Source of the DNA: Chitinophaga polysaccharea
GTDB taxonomy: Bacteria > Bacteroidota > Bacteroidia > Chitinophagales > Chitinophagaceae
Assembly (NCBI RefSeq): GCF_902150045.1
Contig: NZ_CABFVU010000001.1
Location: 496,001-560,000, forward strand
Reading direction: 5' to 3'
DNA: 64,000 bases
Shown: piece after piece, positions 1-7,975 of the stretch
How positions within the stretch are numbered: position 1 is the first letter of the stretch
Layout: each line of letters begins with the position of its first letter
Made by a program: the position numbers and the translations under genes
Notes under the pieces: model-generated
The model's input: only the letters and a program-made list of their open reading frames with translations
Databases searched by the model: none
What the model was told of the DNA's origin: nothing

Positions 1-345
1 GATAAACATCGGGTGCTGGATACCATAGAAGAGGAACCCCACACATCCTACTTCCGCATCATGATCAACGATACAGTAAAACTCACGGTTAAACTGCCAT
101 GCTACCAGTTCTTCCGGGCGCTCAAAAGTGAAATGCTGATTAGAAACCAGGGGCAATATACAAGCCCCTGGCATAGTGTAGGTAATTTCGTCGATAACCA
201 CCTTTTGGGCCACCCCGCCATTGTACACGAACGTATTGATAGGGTATGGCGCCGGGTTGCACAGTCCCTTGCCTGCCAGCAATTTGCTATTGGCATGCAT
301 AATAAAACGTGCTGTGGTTGTTTTCTCGTTATATTCCCTGATCAT
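1..345 (-). CDS. AraC-type transcriptional regulator, 5' part only (cut by window start)
   Basis: Reading leftward from the ATG at 345, the frame stays open to base 1 and gives 115 residues that run off the window. The protein starts MIREYN and contains the segment AWQFNREFYCIVDHDAEVGC at about residues 82-101. I recognise this as typical of the N-terminal sensor half of a Bacteroidota AraC-like family; the helix-turn-helix would lie outside the window. No signal peptide is seen. A TACATTTG -7 box sits about 35 bases upstream. The family call is from memory of similar proteins, so it is firm for coding status and moderate for function. What it regulates cannot be told. Confidence 0.7.
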   Translation of the reverse strand, partial: MIREYNEKTTTARFIMHANSKLLAGKGLCNPAPYPINTFVYNGGVAQKVVIDEITYTMPGACILPLVSNQHFTFERPEELVAWQFNREFYCIVDHDAEVGCVGFLFYGIQHPMFI

Positions 346-379
346 TGCTAATCTGTTATAAAAACACCCCTCCCGGTTT

Positions 380-387
380 CAAATGTA
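380..387 (-). promoter_or_regulatory. Probable -7 promoter box for the AraC-type gene
   Basis: The minus strand reads TACATTTG, an exact match to the Bacteroidota -7 consensus TAnnTTTG, 35 bases before the ATG at 345. No good -33 TTG is seen at the expected 17-23 base distance. Confidence 0.45.
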
Positions 388-436
388 TCAAAAAAAATAA
401 AGCTCCATTATTTTCCCGGCCGCAAGCGATACTATG

Positions 437-1129
437 TTACAATTCCTTATAAATTTGCTCAGCCACTACTTTCAGCAGTTCCGGGTTAAGACGTTGCTTA
501 AAATCCGGGTTGATATACTCAAAATGTATTACTCCCTTTCTATCCAGGATAAATACAGAAGGCACCGGGAGAAGAAGATCTGTATCCATTCCTCCTGTAG
601 TTTTAGGCAGCATTTCCCAATAGGCCTTAGGAGCTTTATAGGCAAGACCAAACAGTTTGGATGCCTTCATATCTGCATCCGACAGCAATGTATAACTCAA
701 TTGTTGTTTCATTGCCGCCTGCTTTAATCCTTCCGGTTTGTCTGTGCTTACTGCAATCAGCTGATACCCGCTTTTCTCAAGTACGGGCACTATCTCCTGC
801 AAGCCCGACAGTTGCCTGGAACAGAAAGGGCACCAGCCTCCCCTGTAAAAAATAAGGATAGTAGGCTTATTTGCCACTGCTTTGTTCAGGTCAAATTCTT
901 TCCCTGACGCATCTTTAAGCATTACCATGGGAATAGATTCCCCATTCAGCAAAGGACTGATATCTTCCGGTTGCTGCGGTATAGCATAACTGGTATTTTC
1001 AACTGGTATTAATGCTGTTTTACGCTCCATTTGCTGCCCCCATGCTGTTGCTGCCGATAGTGACAACAACATACCCATAGAAACAGAGATCAACATTCCA
1101 TTGCGGCCAATCATTTTACCTGCTTTCAT
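437..1129 (-). CDS. Exported peroxiredoxin-like protein (AhpC/TSA, redoxin fold)
   Basis: 230 residues. A hydrophobic stretch at about residues 11-31 ending AWGQQ looks like a signal peptide, so the protein probably acts in the periplasm. The thioredoxin-fold core begins near residue 60. The active-site region reads FYRGGWCPFCSRQL, with cysteines at about 100 and 103; this CxxC form belongs to the PRX-like2/AhpC-TSA group, which reduces peroxides or thiols using an upstream reductant. Length fits the family plus a leader. The gene stands alone, leftward, between the AraC fragment and the spondin lipoprotein. Later starts at residue 6 or 12 are possible. The physiological substrate is unknown. 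Confidence 0.8.
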   Translation of the reverse strand: MKAGKMIGRNGMLISVSMGMLLSLSAATAWGQQMERKTALIPVENTSYAIPQQPEDISPLLNGESIPMVMLKDASGKEFDLNKAVANKPTILIFYRGGWCPFCSRQLSGLQEIVPVLEKSGYQLIAVSTDKPEGLKQAAMKQQLSYTLLSDADMKASKLFGLAYKAPKAYWEMLPKTTGGMDTDLLLPVPSVFILDRKGVIHFEYINPDFKQRLNPELLKVVAEQIYKEL

Positions 1130-1198
1130 TATTTCTTTTCTTTACTGTTAATAAAACTTACTACGCCAATTCCTTTGCCGGCGGAAATATTTAAGGGA

Positions 1199-2503
1199 TT
1201 ATTGAAGCGTTACTTTTATGATACCGGTGATAGCAGGCAATGTGGTGAAAGCATTGGGATTGGGCACTTCTTCAATTACTTTGCTTTCTTCCAGCGGGGT
1301 GCCTGCCAGGTTAAATTGCGTGATGCCTGCTCCGGGGAATTGATTCACGGCAGTACCATCATCGTAAAGCGCAACAGAAGAAGATATATCGCCTTTCTGA
1401 GTTGCATCAACGCCGTTATCTTTTGAAGCGAAGAACCAGTCGTTAGAGAACCCATACATAGTAGCAATGGCTATCCTGTCGCCTTTAGCTACTTTCAGTT
1501 GCTGCGAAACACTGCTGCCGGCCTGACCGCCTGCTTTTGGCAACAATACGGTAGAATTAGCTGCCGGTAATATATAGACCTCCTTTACACCACTTACCGT
1601 TTTAAGATATGCCGCGAGCCCGCTGGCATCTCCTTTCTGCGCCAGTTCCTTTAATCCTTTGCCACGGTCATTCTCCCCTGTTTTATAAATGGGATTATCG
1701 ATACCGTTATACACCACTACCAATACCGGTGAAAGGGGCGTAAAAATGCCTGTTTGCCCTTTAATATATTCGCCAAGAATACTGTTATCACCCATTTCGG
1801 CAATGTTTGTCAACCCGTTTGCAGTGGGTTTACCTGCTTCAAATAATGGATTGGGATTTAGCAGGTTTCCCCCGGCGATGTATGAAATGGCCCATACGCC
1901 CGGGCTGAATGGCGTTGGATTGGAAGTGCCCCCGGAAGTATTCTTTATCGTTATCGTAAAGGTGGAATTACCCTCATAGTGAAGCGTTGTTTTCATCAGG
2001 GCAGATGCCGCGGCATAGCTGTTTCCCTGGGCATCCATTCCGGCCACTTCTGTAATATTCTTCGGAGCCGTTTCGCCGGTACCAGGGTGTGTAACAGCGG
2101 CGCCGGGCACCTGGTTAATACGTGTGCCATTATCCCACAGTTTTACCTGGGCGGAAACATCCCCTTCTATCGGCGTGCCATTGTCTTCATATAATTTTAT
2201 CCCCGGGTTAGCCGGTGCAAAGAACAGGTCATTTGACCAACCGTACATGGTAGCAAAAGAGAGGGCTTGCCCTTTTGCTGCTGAAAACCGGAAAGAGATG
2301 GATTCACCGGGCATGATCACAGGCGAGGCGCCCTCATTTTTAAAGGTCCCGGACTCCACCAGCGGTTTTGCATCCAATACATTCTCTACAGTGATAGTTG
2401 CAGGTGTGCCTGTTTGCGGCGCATTATCATTATCCTTACTGCAGGCTGCAATAAAAAGAGGCAATGCCGCTATAGATAACCAGGCCGATTTGTTGCGGTT
2501 CAT
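1199..2503 (-). CDS. Spondin-domain surface lipoprotein with internal duplication
   Basis: 434 residues from the ATG at 2503. This start is chosen because it gives a clean lipoprotein signal (MNRNKSAW... then IAACSKD, lipid-bearing Cys near residue 21); the open frame extends 24 codons further but without a leader. The body resembles spondin_N domains: SFATMYGWSNDLFFAP in the first half is echoed by AIATMYGFSNDWFFAS in the second, each followed by a KLWDNGT/ALYDDGT strand and a QxPGAGxT strand, so two related domains lie in tandem. Spondin_N domains in eukaryotes are matrix adhesion modules; in Bacteroidota their role is not established. It lies head to head with the NTF2-like gene. Confidence 0.78.
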   Translation of the reverse strand: MNRNKSAWLSIAALPLFIAACSKDNDNAPQTGTPATITVENVLDAKPLVESGTFKNEGASPVIMPGESISFRFSAAKGQALSFATMYGWSNDLFFAPANPGIKLYEDNGTPIEGDVSAQVKLWDNGTRINQVPGAAVTHPGTGETAPKNITEVAGMDAQGNSYAAASALMKTTLHYEGNSTFTITIKNTSGGTSNPTPFSPGVWAISYIAGGNLLNPNPLFEAGKPTANGLTNIAEMGDNSILGEYIKGQTGIFTPLSPVLVVVYNGIDNPIYKTGENDRGKGLKELAQKGDASGLAAYLKTVSGVKEVYILPAANSTVLLPKAGGQAGSSVSQQLKVAKGDRIAIATMYGFSNDWFFASKDNGVDATQKGDISSSVALYDDGTAVNQFPGAGITQFNLAGTPLEESKVIEEVPNPNAFTTLPAITGIIKVTLQ

Positions 2504-2608
2504 AAGCAATGTTTTAACTATTTGAACTAATATTGGTAAAGGTAGGCCGGCAGTAATGGGTGGAGGTATCTGCATTTCCCGGTATGTTGACTATATTTCC
2601 CGCCGCGG

Positions 2609-2625
2609 CTTTCCCCCGGGGAAAG
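2609..2625. repeat. 17-base palindrome in a divergent intergenic region
   Basis: CTTTCCCC-C-GGGGAAAG, a perfect 8-base inverted repeat around one base, between the spondin lipoprotein (start 2503, leftward) and the NTF2-like gene (start 2674, rightward). It could bind a dimeric regulator or form a hairpin; nothing more can be said from sequence. Confidence 0.4.
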
Positions 2626-2673
2626 GAGGAGCACCGGTTATCGCCTGTAAAATCAGTATATTACAAAGAAAAA

Positions 2674-3141
2674 ATGCGACCTGTTCTATTCAGCCTTATA
2701 CTGCTAAGCATAGGCACTTCCCTGCATGCCCAAACACAGGAAGATGCTATAAAAGCTACAATTCAACGGCTATTCACTGCTATGCTTCATGCAGACAGCG
2801 CCGGGATTGCCGGCTGTTTCGCGCCGGGCGCGCAATTGCAGTCGGTGACGGAAGATAAAGCCGGCAACGAAACAGTGCATACCATGCCTGTTACTGAATT
2901 TGCATCGCATATTGCCAAACTGCCAGCCAATGCCGCCGACGAGCGTATTGTTTTTGGCTCCCTCCTGCTCGACGGGCGCCTGGCCTCTGTATGGGTACCT
3001 TACCGCTTCTATTTCAAGGGACAGTTTTCACATTGCGGGGTAGACTCCTTTCAAATGGTGAAGTTCCCTGATGGGTGGAAAATACAATACCTGATAGATA
3101 CCCGGCGCAAAGACAGCTGTGAGGAAGCAGCTGCCAAGTAA
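2674..3141 (+). CDS. Exported NTF2-like (SnoaL/DUF4440-like) protein
   Basis: 155 residues. The ATG at 2674 is chosen because it opens directly on a signal peptide (MRPVLFSLILLSIGTSLHAQ) and follows an A-rich stretch; the frame extends upstream without a leader. The mature part has the cone-shaped NTF2-like layout: an N-terminal helix with LFTAMLHADSAGIAGCFAPG, then strands ending in SFQMVKFPDGWKIQYLIDT. Members include small enzymes and ligand-binding proteins, so no reaction can be assigned. It is monocistronic, with the riboswitch-controlled operon following about 50 bases later. Confidence 0.72.
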   Translation: MRPVLFSLILLSIGTSLHAQTQEDAIKATIQRLFTAMLHADSAGIAGCFAPGAQLQSVTEDKAGNETVHTMPVTEFASHIAKLPANAADERIVFGSLLLDGRLASVWVPYRFYFKGQFSHCGVDSFQMVKFPDGWKIQYLIDTRRKDSCEEAAAK

Positions 3142-3191
3142 CTTGTTAATGTGGCTACTTCCCGTCCCGAAATAACTTCCCAAACCCGTTT

Positions 3192-3222
3192 TTTGAATCG
3201 ACCAAATAATAACCTACTTTTG
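3192..3222 (+). promoter_or_regulatory. Promoter of the B12 uptake operon
   Basis: TTTG at 3192-3195, then 19 bases, then TACTTTTG at 3215-3222. This is a near-ideal Bacteroidota promoter (-33 TTTG, -7 TAnnTTTG). Transcription would begin just before the cobalamin riboswitch. Confidence 0.75.
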
Positions 3223-3231
3223 CCCCGCTAT

Positions 3232-3405
3232 GGTTCAGGCATGTCCATCCCGGATAATGCCTGATTAAAAGGGAACTCGGGTGGAAATCCCGGACAGTCC
3301 CGCTGCTGTAAGTCTCATACAATGCCAGGGCATCGCCAGTCAGACCACTGTTGAACATTCAATGGGAAGGTCGCCCAAAGCAGAGATAAGTCAGAATACC
3401 TGCCA
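3232..3405 (+). ncRNA. Cobalamin (adenosylcobalamin/B12) riboswitch
   Basis: The leader carries the hallmarks of the class in the right order: AAAAGGGAA at about 3267; GGTGGAAATCCCGGACAGTC leading into CCCGCTGCTGTAA at about 3280-3310; a GCCAGGGCATCGCCAGTCAG-like arm at about 3324-3343; GGGAAGG at 3364; and the terminal AAGTCAGAATACCTGCC (B12-box side) at about 3388-3404. It sits about 140 bases before the start of a BtuB-like receptor. In Bacteroidota such elements turn off B12 uptake genes when cobalamin is plentiful. The exact ends are approximate. Confidence 0.93.
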
Positions 3406-3542
3406 TACCACTATTTTTTTAAGCTTTCGTGGAATGAAGCTTGGGAATACATTCAATCTGCAGGCATTGCCTGTACTTGTCTCTTTCCAGATTTATTTTT
3501 CTTAGTGCGAAAGCTGTTGATGGAATATTAACAGGCTTGGGA

Positions 3543-5558
3543 ATGATGCGTTTCAAAAAACATGCGGGCGCCGCAATGTTGTTGGTATTGCTCTGCGGAG
3601 GAATTAGTGCGTACGCGCAGCAGGCCGACACTGTAGCTGCCAAAGAGCTCCGGGAGGTATCCGTAACCGCAGCACGGACCGCCAGGGAAGTAAGCCCCGG
3701 GCAGAAAATGCAGGCAAAGGAACTGGAGCGGCTGGGCAGCCACTCCGTAGCGGATGCTATCCGTTTTTTTGCCGGTCTGCAGGTGAAGGACTATGGCGGT
3801 ATAGGCGGGCTTAAAACCGTTGATATCCGCAGCATGGGCACCAACCAGGTAGGCGTATTCTATGATGGCATACAACTGGGCAATGCGCAGAACGGGCAGG
3901 TTGATCTTGGAAAGTTTTCGCTGGATAACATGGAAGAAATCGCCCTGTACAACGGGCAAAAGAGCAATATCTTCCAGCCGGCAAAAGACTTTGGATCAGC
4001 CGGCGCCATCTATCTCACTTCTCTCAAACCTAAATTCACAGCAAACGAAAAAACACATCTCAGGGGCACTATAAAAACCGGTTCTTTCGGCCTGTTTAAT
4101 CCCTCCCTCTTATGGCAGCAAAAGATCAGCAGCAAAGTGTCTGCCTCTTTCAGCACCGAATGGATCAATGCTACCGGCAGGTATAAATTCTCCTACCAGA
4201 AACGCGACGATAACGGGCACCTTGTATATGATACCAGCGCTTACCGTACAAACGGCGATGTGAATGCCGTTCGGGTGGAAGGCGGTTTTAACGGCCTGCT
4301 GAATGGAGGGGAATGGAACACAAAAGTATACTATTACCAATCGGAACGCGGCCTGCCAGGCTTTATTGTAAACGGCGTATTCGGGCATGTAGACCGGCAA
4401 TGGGATCAGGATATCTTTATACAATCCAGCTTCCGGAAAGATATTACCAAACGTTACAGCATCCTGCTGAACGGGAAATACGCGTACGACTATACGCGGT
4501 TCCTGGCCCCGGATACCGCCCGTCTCTATATCGACAATCATTACCGGCAGTATGAAATGTATTGCTCCATGGCGCACCAGTATGCCCTCACCAACTGGTG
4601 GACCATCGCCGCTTCCGGCGATTTCCAGTGGAACCGGCTGGATGCCGATCTTACAAATTTCAGCTATCCTACCCGGTACACCACCCTCGCTGCTGCTGCT
4701 ACCAATATCAGCTTCAACCGGTTCAGCGCACAGGCCAGCATACTTGGCACCTTTGTAAATGAAACCGTAAAGAAGAATGCAGCAGCTCCTTACCAGCAGC
4801 AATTCACACCCGCTGTATTTGTTTCCTGGCAACCCACGCGCTCAGCGGATTTCAGGCTTCGTGGATTTTATAAGCGCATCTTCCGCATGCCTACGTTCAA
4901 CGACCTGTATTATACAGAAATAGGCAACCGCTTCCTGGAACCGGAATTTGCCACACAATACGATGCAGGCTTTACCTGGAACAAAACCTTTACTAACAGC
5001 TGGATCACACAGGCAGGTATAGAAACGGATGCTTACTATAATGAGGTGAAAGATAAGATAGTAGCCGTTCCCGGCGCCAGCATGCTAAGCTGGCAGATGG
5101 AGAACCTGGGATTTGTAAAAATAAAAGGCCTGGATGTAAAAGCCAAAGCCATCTGGCTGATAAAAAAACAAATTCAATTCAGCACAAAGCTTACTTATAC
5201 CTATCAACGTGCGCAGGACTTCACGGATCCATCGGATAGTTTCTATGGCGATCAGATCGTTTATATTCCCCGTCACAGCGGCTCCCTCATACTGGGCGCC
5301 GATTACAAACAATGGGAAGCCAATTACAGCTTCATCTATACCGGTGAAAGATATAACAGTAAAGAAAATAAAGCAAAGAATTATGTGGAGCCCTGGTATA
5401 CCAGCGATATTTCACTGGGCAGGCAATTCACCTCTAAACACACACGCTTTCATGTAACCGCGCAGGTGAATAACCTCGCCAACCAGTTTTATGAAGTGGT
5501 GATCAGCTACCCCATGCCGGGAAGAAATTACCGTTTCATTTTAACCGTAAACATTTAA
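3543..5558 (+). CDS. btuB: TonB-dependent receptor, BtuB-like (vitamin B12 uptake)
   Basis: 671 residues from the ATG at 3543 (a second ATG follows at once, at 3546). The longer open frame reaches back into the riboswitch tail and is not credible. A signal peptide (about residues 1-26, ending AYAQQ) precedes a TonB-box-like segment (LREVSVTAAR), a plug domain with ADAIRFFAGLQVKDYGGIGG and DIRSMGTNQVGVFYDGIQLG, and a 22-strand-type barrel ending in an aromatic-poor VNI terminus. Function as outer-membrane cobalamin transporter is inferred from fold, the cobalamin riboswitch directly upstream and the BtuG-like lipoprotein directly downstream. The TonB/ExbBD partner genes are not in this window. 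Confidence 0.88.
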   Translation: MMRFKKHAGAAMLLVLLCGGISAYAQQADTVAAKELREVSVTAARTAREVSPGQKMQAKELERLGSHSVADAIRFFAGLQVKDYGGIGGLKTVDIRSMGTNQVGVFYDGIQLGNAQNGQVDLGKFSLDNMEEIALYNGQKSNIFQPAKDFGSAGAIYLTSLKPKFTANEKTHLRGTIKTGSFGLFNPSLLWQQKISSKVSASFSTEWINATGRYKFSYQKRDDNGHLVYDTSAYRTNGDVNAVRVEGGFNGLLNGGEWNTKVYYYQSERGLPGFIVNGVFGHVDRQWDQDIFIQSSFRKDITKRYSILLNGKYAYDYTRFLAPDTARLYIDNHYRQYEMYCSMAHQYALTNWWTIAASGDFQWNRLDADLTNFSYPTRYTTLAAAATNISFNRFSAQASILGTFVNETVKKNAAAPYQQQFTPAVFVSWQPTRSADFRLRGFYKRIFRMPTFNDLYYTEIGNRFLEPEFATQYDAGFTWNKTFTNSWITQAGIETDAYYNEVKDKIVAVPGASMLSWQMENLGFVKIKGLDVKAKAIWLIKKQIQFSTKLTYTYQRAQDFTDPSDSFYGDQIVYIPRHSGSLILGADYKQWEANYSFIYTGERYNSKENKAKNYVEPWYTSDISLGRQFTSKHTRFHVTAQVNNLANQFYEVVISYPMPGRNYRFILTVNI

Positions 5559-5568
5559 TGCATCTACC

Positions 5569-6720
5569 ATGATGAAACAGTTAAGGAATATAATATCAGT
5601 GATCATCCTTGCAGGACTGGCCCTCACCGGCTGCCGGAAAGGCGACAGAATTGTTCCGCCGGAAGTAACACCGGTGGACACCGCGAAGCCAGGATCCGCT
5701 TACAATGGCTTTTATCTCCTGAATGAAGGCAATATGGGAAGTAACAAATCCACCCTGGATTATTATGATTATACCGCCGGCATCTACAAAAGCAATATCT
5801 ATGCTACCGCCAATCCTGCAGCAGTGAAAGAACTGGGTGATGTGGGCAATGACCTGGCCATATACGGCTCAAAACTCTATGCGGTGATCAATATTTCCAA
5901 TAAGGTAGAAGTGATGGATGCAGCAAGCACCAAACGGATCAAACAGATCAATATCCTCAACTGCCGTTATATCACCTTTGCTAACGGTAAAGTATATGTG
6001 AGCTCTTATGCAGGCCCTGTGCTGATAGAGCCCAACGCGCCTATCGGCTTTGTAGCAGAAATAGATACCGCTACCCTGGAAATCACACGCAAGGTAATTG
6101 TTGGCTATCAGCCGGAAGAAATGGCAGTAGTAGGCAATAAGCTGTATGTGGCCAATTCCGGCGGGTACCGTGTACCAAACTACGACCATACGGTATCGGT
6201 TATAGATCTAAATACTTTTAAGGAGATAAAAAAGATTGATGTTGCTATTAACCTCGACCGTCTCAAGGCAGACACAGATGGGGATATCTATGTTACTTCA
6301 AGAGGTGACTACTACAATATACCCTCCCGTCTTTTTTTAATAGATACCAAAACAGATGTGGTAAAAAAACAGTTTGATATCCCGGTGAGTAACCTGTGGA
6401 TTTCCGGCGATACAGCTTATGTATATGGCTCCGTTTTCAGCTATAATACCGGCAAATGGACCATCACCTATAATATGGTGAATGTAAAAACAGAAACCGT
6501 ACTGAGCACCAATTTCATTACAGATGGCACAGATAAAACTATCCGCATGCCTTACGGCATCGCGGTAAACCCGGCTACCAGGGAAATTTTCCTGACAGAT
6601 GCGAAAGACTATGTGTCTTCCGGCGTTCTTTGCTGCTTTTCTCCTGCGGGAAAAAAGAAATGGTCAGTTACCACCGGTGAAATACCTGCGCATATTGCCT
6701 TTGTTTCCGGTACCAAATAA
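5569..6720 (+). CDS. BtuG-like surface lipoprotein, YncE-type beta-propeller
   Basis: 383 residues, ten bases after btuB. The N-terminus has a lipobox (AGLALTGCRKG, Cys near residue 22). The remainder consists of repeated blades such as LAIYGSKLYAVINISNKVEVMD, MAVVGNKLYVANSGGYRVP and VSVIDLNTFKEIKKI, the pattern of YncE/DUF5074 propellers. In Bacteroides, BtuG is a surface propeller lipoprotein that captures B12 with very high affinity and caps BtuB; the position and domain here match that. The binding residues cannot be checked by eye, so the substrate call rests on the riboswitch operon context. Confidence 0.8.
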   Translation: MMKQLRNIISVIILAGLALTGCRKGDRIVPPEVTPVDTAKPGSAYNGFYLLNEGNMGSNKSTLDYYDYTAGIYKSNIYATANPAAVKELGDVGNDLAIYGSKLYAVINISNKVEVMDAASTKRIKQINILNCRYITFANGKVYVSSYAGPVLIEPNAPIGFVAEIDTATLEITRKVIVGYQPEEMAVVGNKLYVANSGGYRVPNYDHTVSVIDLNTFKEIKKIDVAINLDRLKADTDGDIYVTSRGDYYNIPSRLFLIDTKTDVVKKQFDIPVSNLWISGDTAYVYGSVFSYNTGKWTITYNMVNVKTETVLSTNFITDGTDKTIRMPYGIAVNPATREIFLTDAKDYVSSGVLCCFSPAGKKKWSVTTGEIPAHIAFVSGTK

Positions 6721-6743
6721 TTATAACCAACTAAAACTATACA

Positions 6744-7685
6744 ATGAAACGTAAATTTTTACCCGCCGTACTGCTTCTCGCAGTGATACTGGGCAGTTGC
6801 TCCAAAGACAAAAAAGAGATCATCGAAGACCCCGAGCCTACCGGTCCTTTCCTGAACAAAGTGACCAAAGTTTTTGAATATTTCCCTGCACCGGGTCAGT
6901 TCACCAACGAATTGCCTGCCTGGAAAACAGGCGACTCCGATAAGGAGATGGCCGATTATGCCCTGGCTGCTTTAGGAAAAGAACAAATGATCTCACTGGG
7001 AGGATTTGGTGGTTATGTAGTGATGGGATTTGACCACACCATCAAAAATGTGCCCGGTGAATATTCCTTTGTTGTATTAGGCAATGCCTTTAACCAGTTC
7101 GCAGAACCGGGCATTATCTCCGTATCAGTTGATGCCAATAAGAATGGCTTACCCGATGATGAATGGTATGAAATTGCCGGTTCTGAATACAATAGTTCCA
7201 AAACTATCAGGAACTACCAGGTCACTTATTATAAACCCAACGAAGCAAAAGACAGGGTAACCAACCCCGATGATCCGTATACCAGCGATACGGAGTATAT
7301 CCGCTGGAAAGACAACAAGGGTAACAGCGGTTACCTGGCCAGGAATGTATTCCACGATCAATCTTATTACCCGCAGTGGAAGGGCGACAGCATCACTTTC
7401 ACCGGCACCAAGCTTACGGATAGCAATATCAAAAATACCTCCAGCGATCCGTTCTCGCCATATTACGTTTCACCTGCTTTCTCCTGGGGTTATGCCGATA
7501 ACCACGCGAATGAAGATACCGACGCAAAAATAAAACTGGATTGGGCTGTAGATAAAAACGGTAGCCCCGTAAAGCTCAAAGGGATCAACTTTATCAAGGT
7601 ACAAACGGCAATCCGCGCAGAAGCCGGGTGGCTGGGAGAGATCTCTACGGAAGTACTTGGAGTAAAAGACCTTAACCTGGAATAA
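6744..7685 (+). CDS. B12-operon cell-surface lipoprotein of unknown function
   Basis: 313 residues, 23 bases after the BtuG-like gene and the last gene before a strong terminator. The leader MKRKFLPAVLLLAVILGSCSKD gives a lipidated Cys near residue 19. The body is rich in aromatic and Gly/Asp turns, with segments such as YSFVVLGNAFNQFAEPG, SVDANKNGLPDDEWYEIAGS and FSWGYADNHANED. I recall similar conserved lipoproteins annotated only as 'cell surface protein' beside BtuB/BtuG in other Bacteroidota, but I cannot equate it with a named B12-binding family such as BtuH. Co-transcription under the cobalamin riboswitch suggests a part in B12 capture or handover. Confidence 0.7.
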   Translation: MKRKFLPAVLLLAVILGSCSKDKKEIIEDPEPTGPFLNKVTKVFEYFPAPGQFTNELPAWKTGDSDKEMADYALAALGKEQMISLGGFGGYVVMGFDHTIKNVPGEYSFVVLGNAFNQFAEPGIISVSVDANKNGLPDDEWYEIAGSEYNSSKTIRNYQVTYYKPNEAKDRVTNPDDPYTSDTEYIRWKDNKGNSGYLARNVFHDQSYYPQWKGDSITFTGTKLTDSNIKNTSSDPFSPYYVSPAFSWGYADNHANEDTDAKIKLDWAVDKNGSPVKLKGINFIKVQTAIRAEAGWLGEISTEVLGVKDLNLE

Positions 7686-7701
7686 TATCCGATGAATATA
7701 A

Positions 7702-7733
7702 AAAGGGTGATCCGTTAACCTGGATCACCCTTT
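7702..7733. terminator. Strong terminator hairpin after the B12 operon
   Basis: A perfect 12-base stem, AAAGGGTGATCC (7702-7713) and GGATCACCCTTT (7722-7733), with an eight-base loop, followed by a T-rich run on the plus strand and preceded by an A run. It can serve both the B12 operon and leftward transcription from the metE remnant. Confidence 0.88.
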
Positions 7734-7742
7734 ACCTTTTAA

Positions 7743-7975
7743 CTATTTCACGCTTACCGGCAATTTATCATCACCAATGGCCACCAGGCTGAAAGTTCCT
7801 GTGATAGCCTTTTCCCGGGAATCGGAATACATGTCCTCAATACAAATTTCTACCAGCACCTTCACGCTGGTATTCCCCACTTCTGTTATTTTACCGATCA
7901 ATTCCACAATAGTACCAGCTGGAATAGGCCTGTTAAAATCTATTTTGCCGAAGCGGCTCTTGTTCTCATTACTTC
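7743..7975 (-). pseudogene. 3' remnant of an acyl-CoA thioesterase (hotdog fold) gene
   Basis: Reading leftward, a frame offset from that of metE gives [20 protein letters not shown], then GKITEVGNTSVKVLVEI and a stop at 7743-7745. This is the C-terminal half of a YciA-like acyl-CoA thioesterase as found in Bacteroidota. No start codon or N-terminal half (with the catalytic Asp/His region) is present. The frame is blocked upstream by a stop inside the metE C-terminal coding sequence, and the two overlap where metE ends. The likely cause is a deletion that fused the 3' end of metE to the middle of a downstream thioesterase gene. Confidence 0.72.

Noticed and set aside
13-351. Rightward 112-codon frame at the window start
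   Set aside because: The opposite strand carries an uninterrupted AraC-type N-terminus with familiar motifs and a good promoter box; the rightward frame has none.
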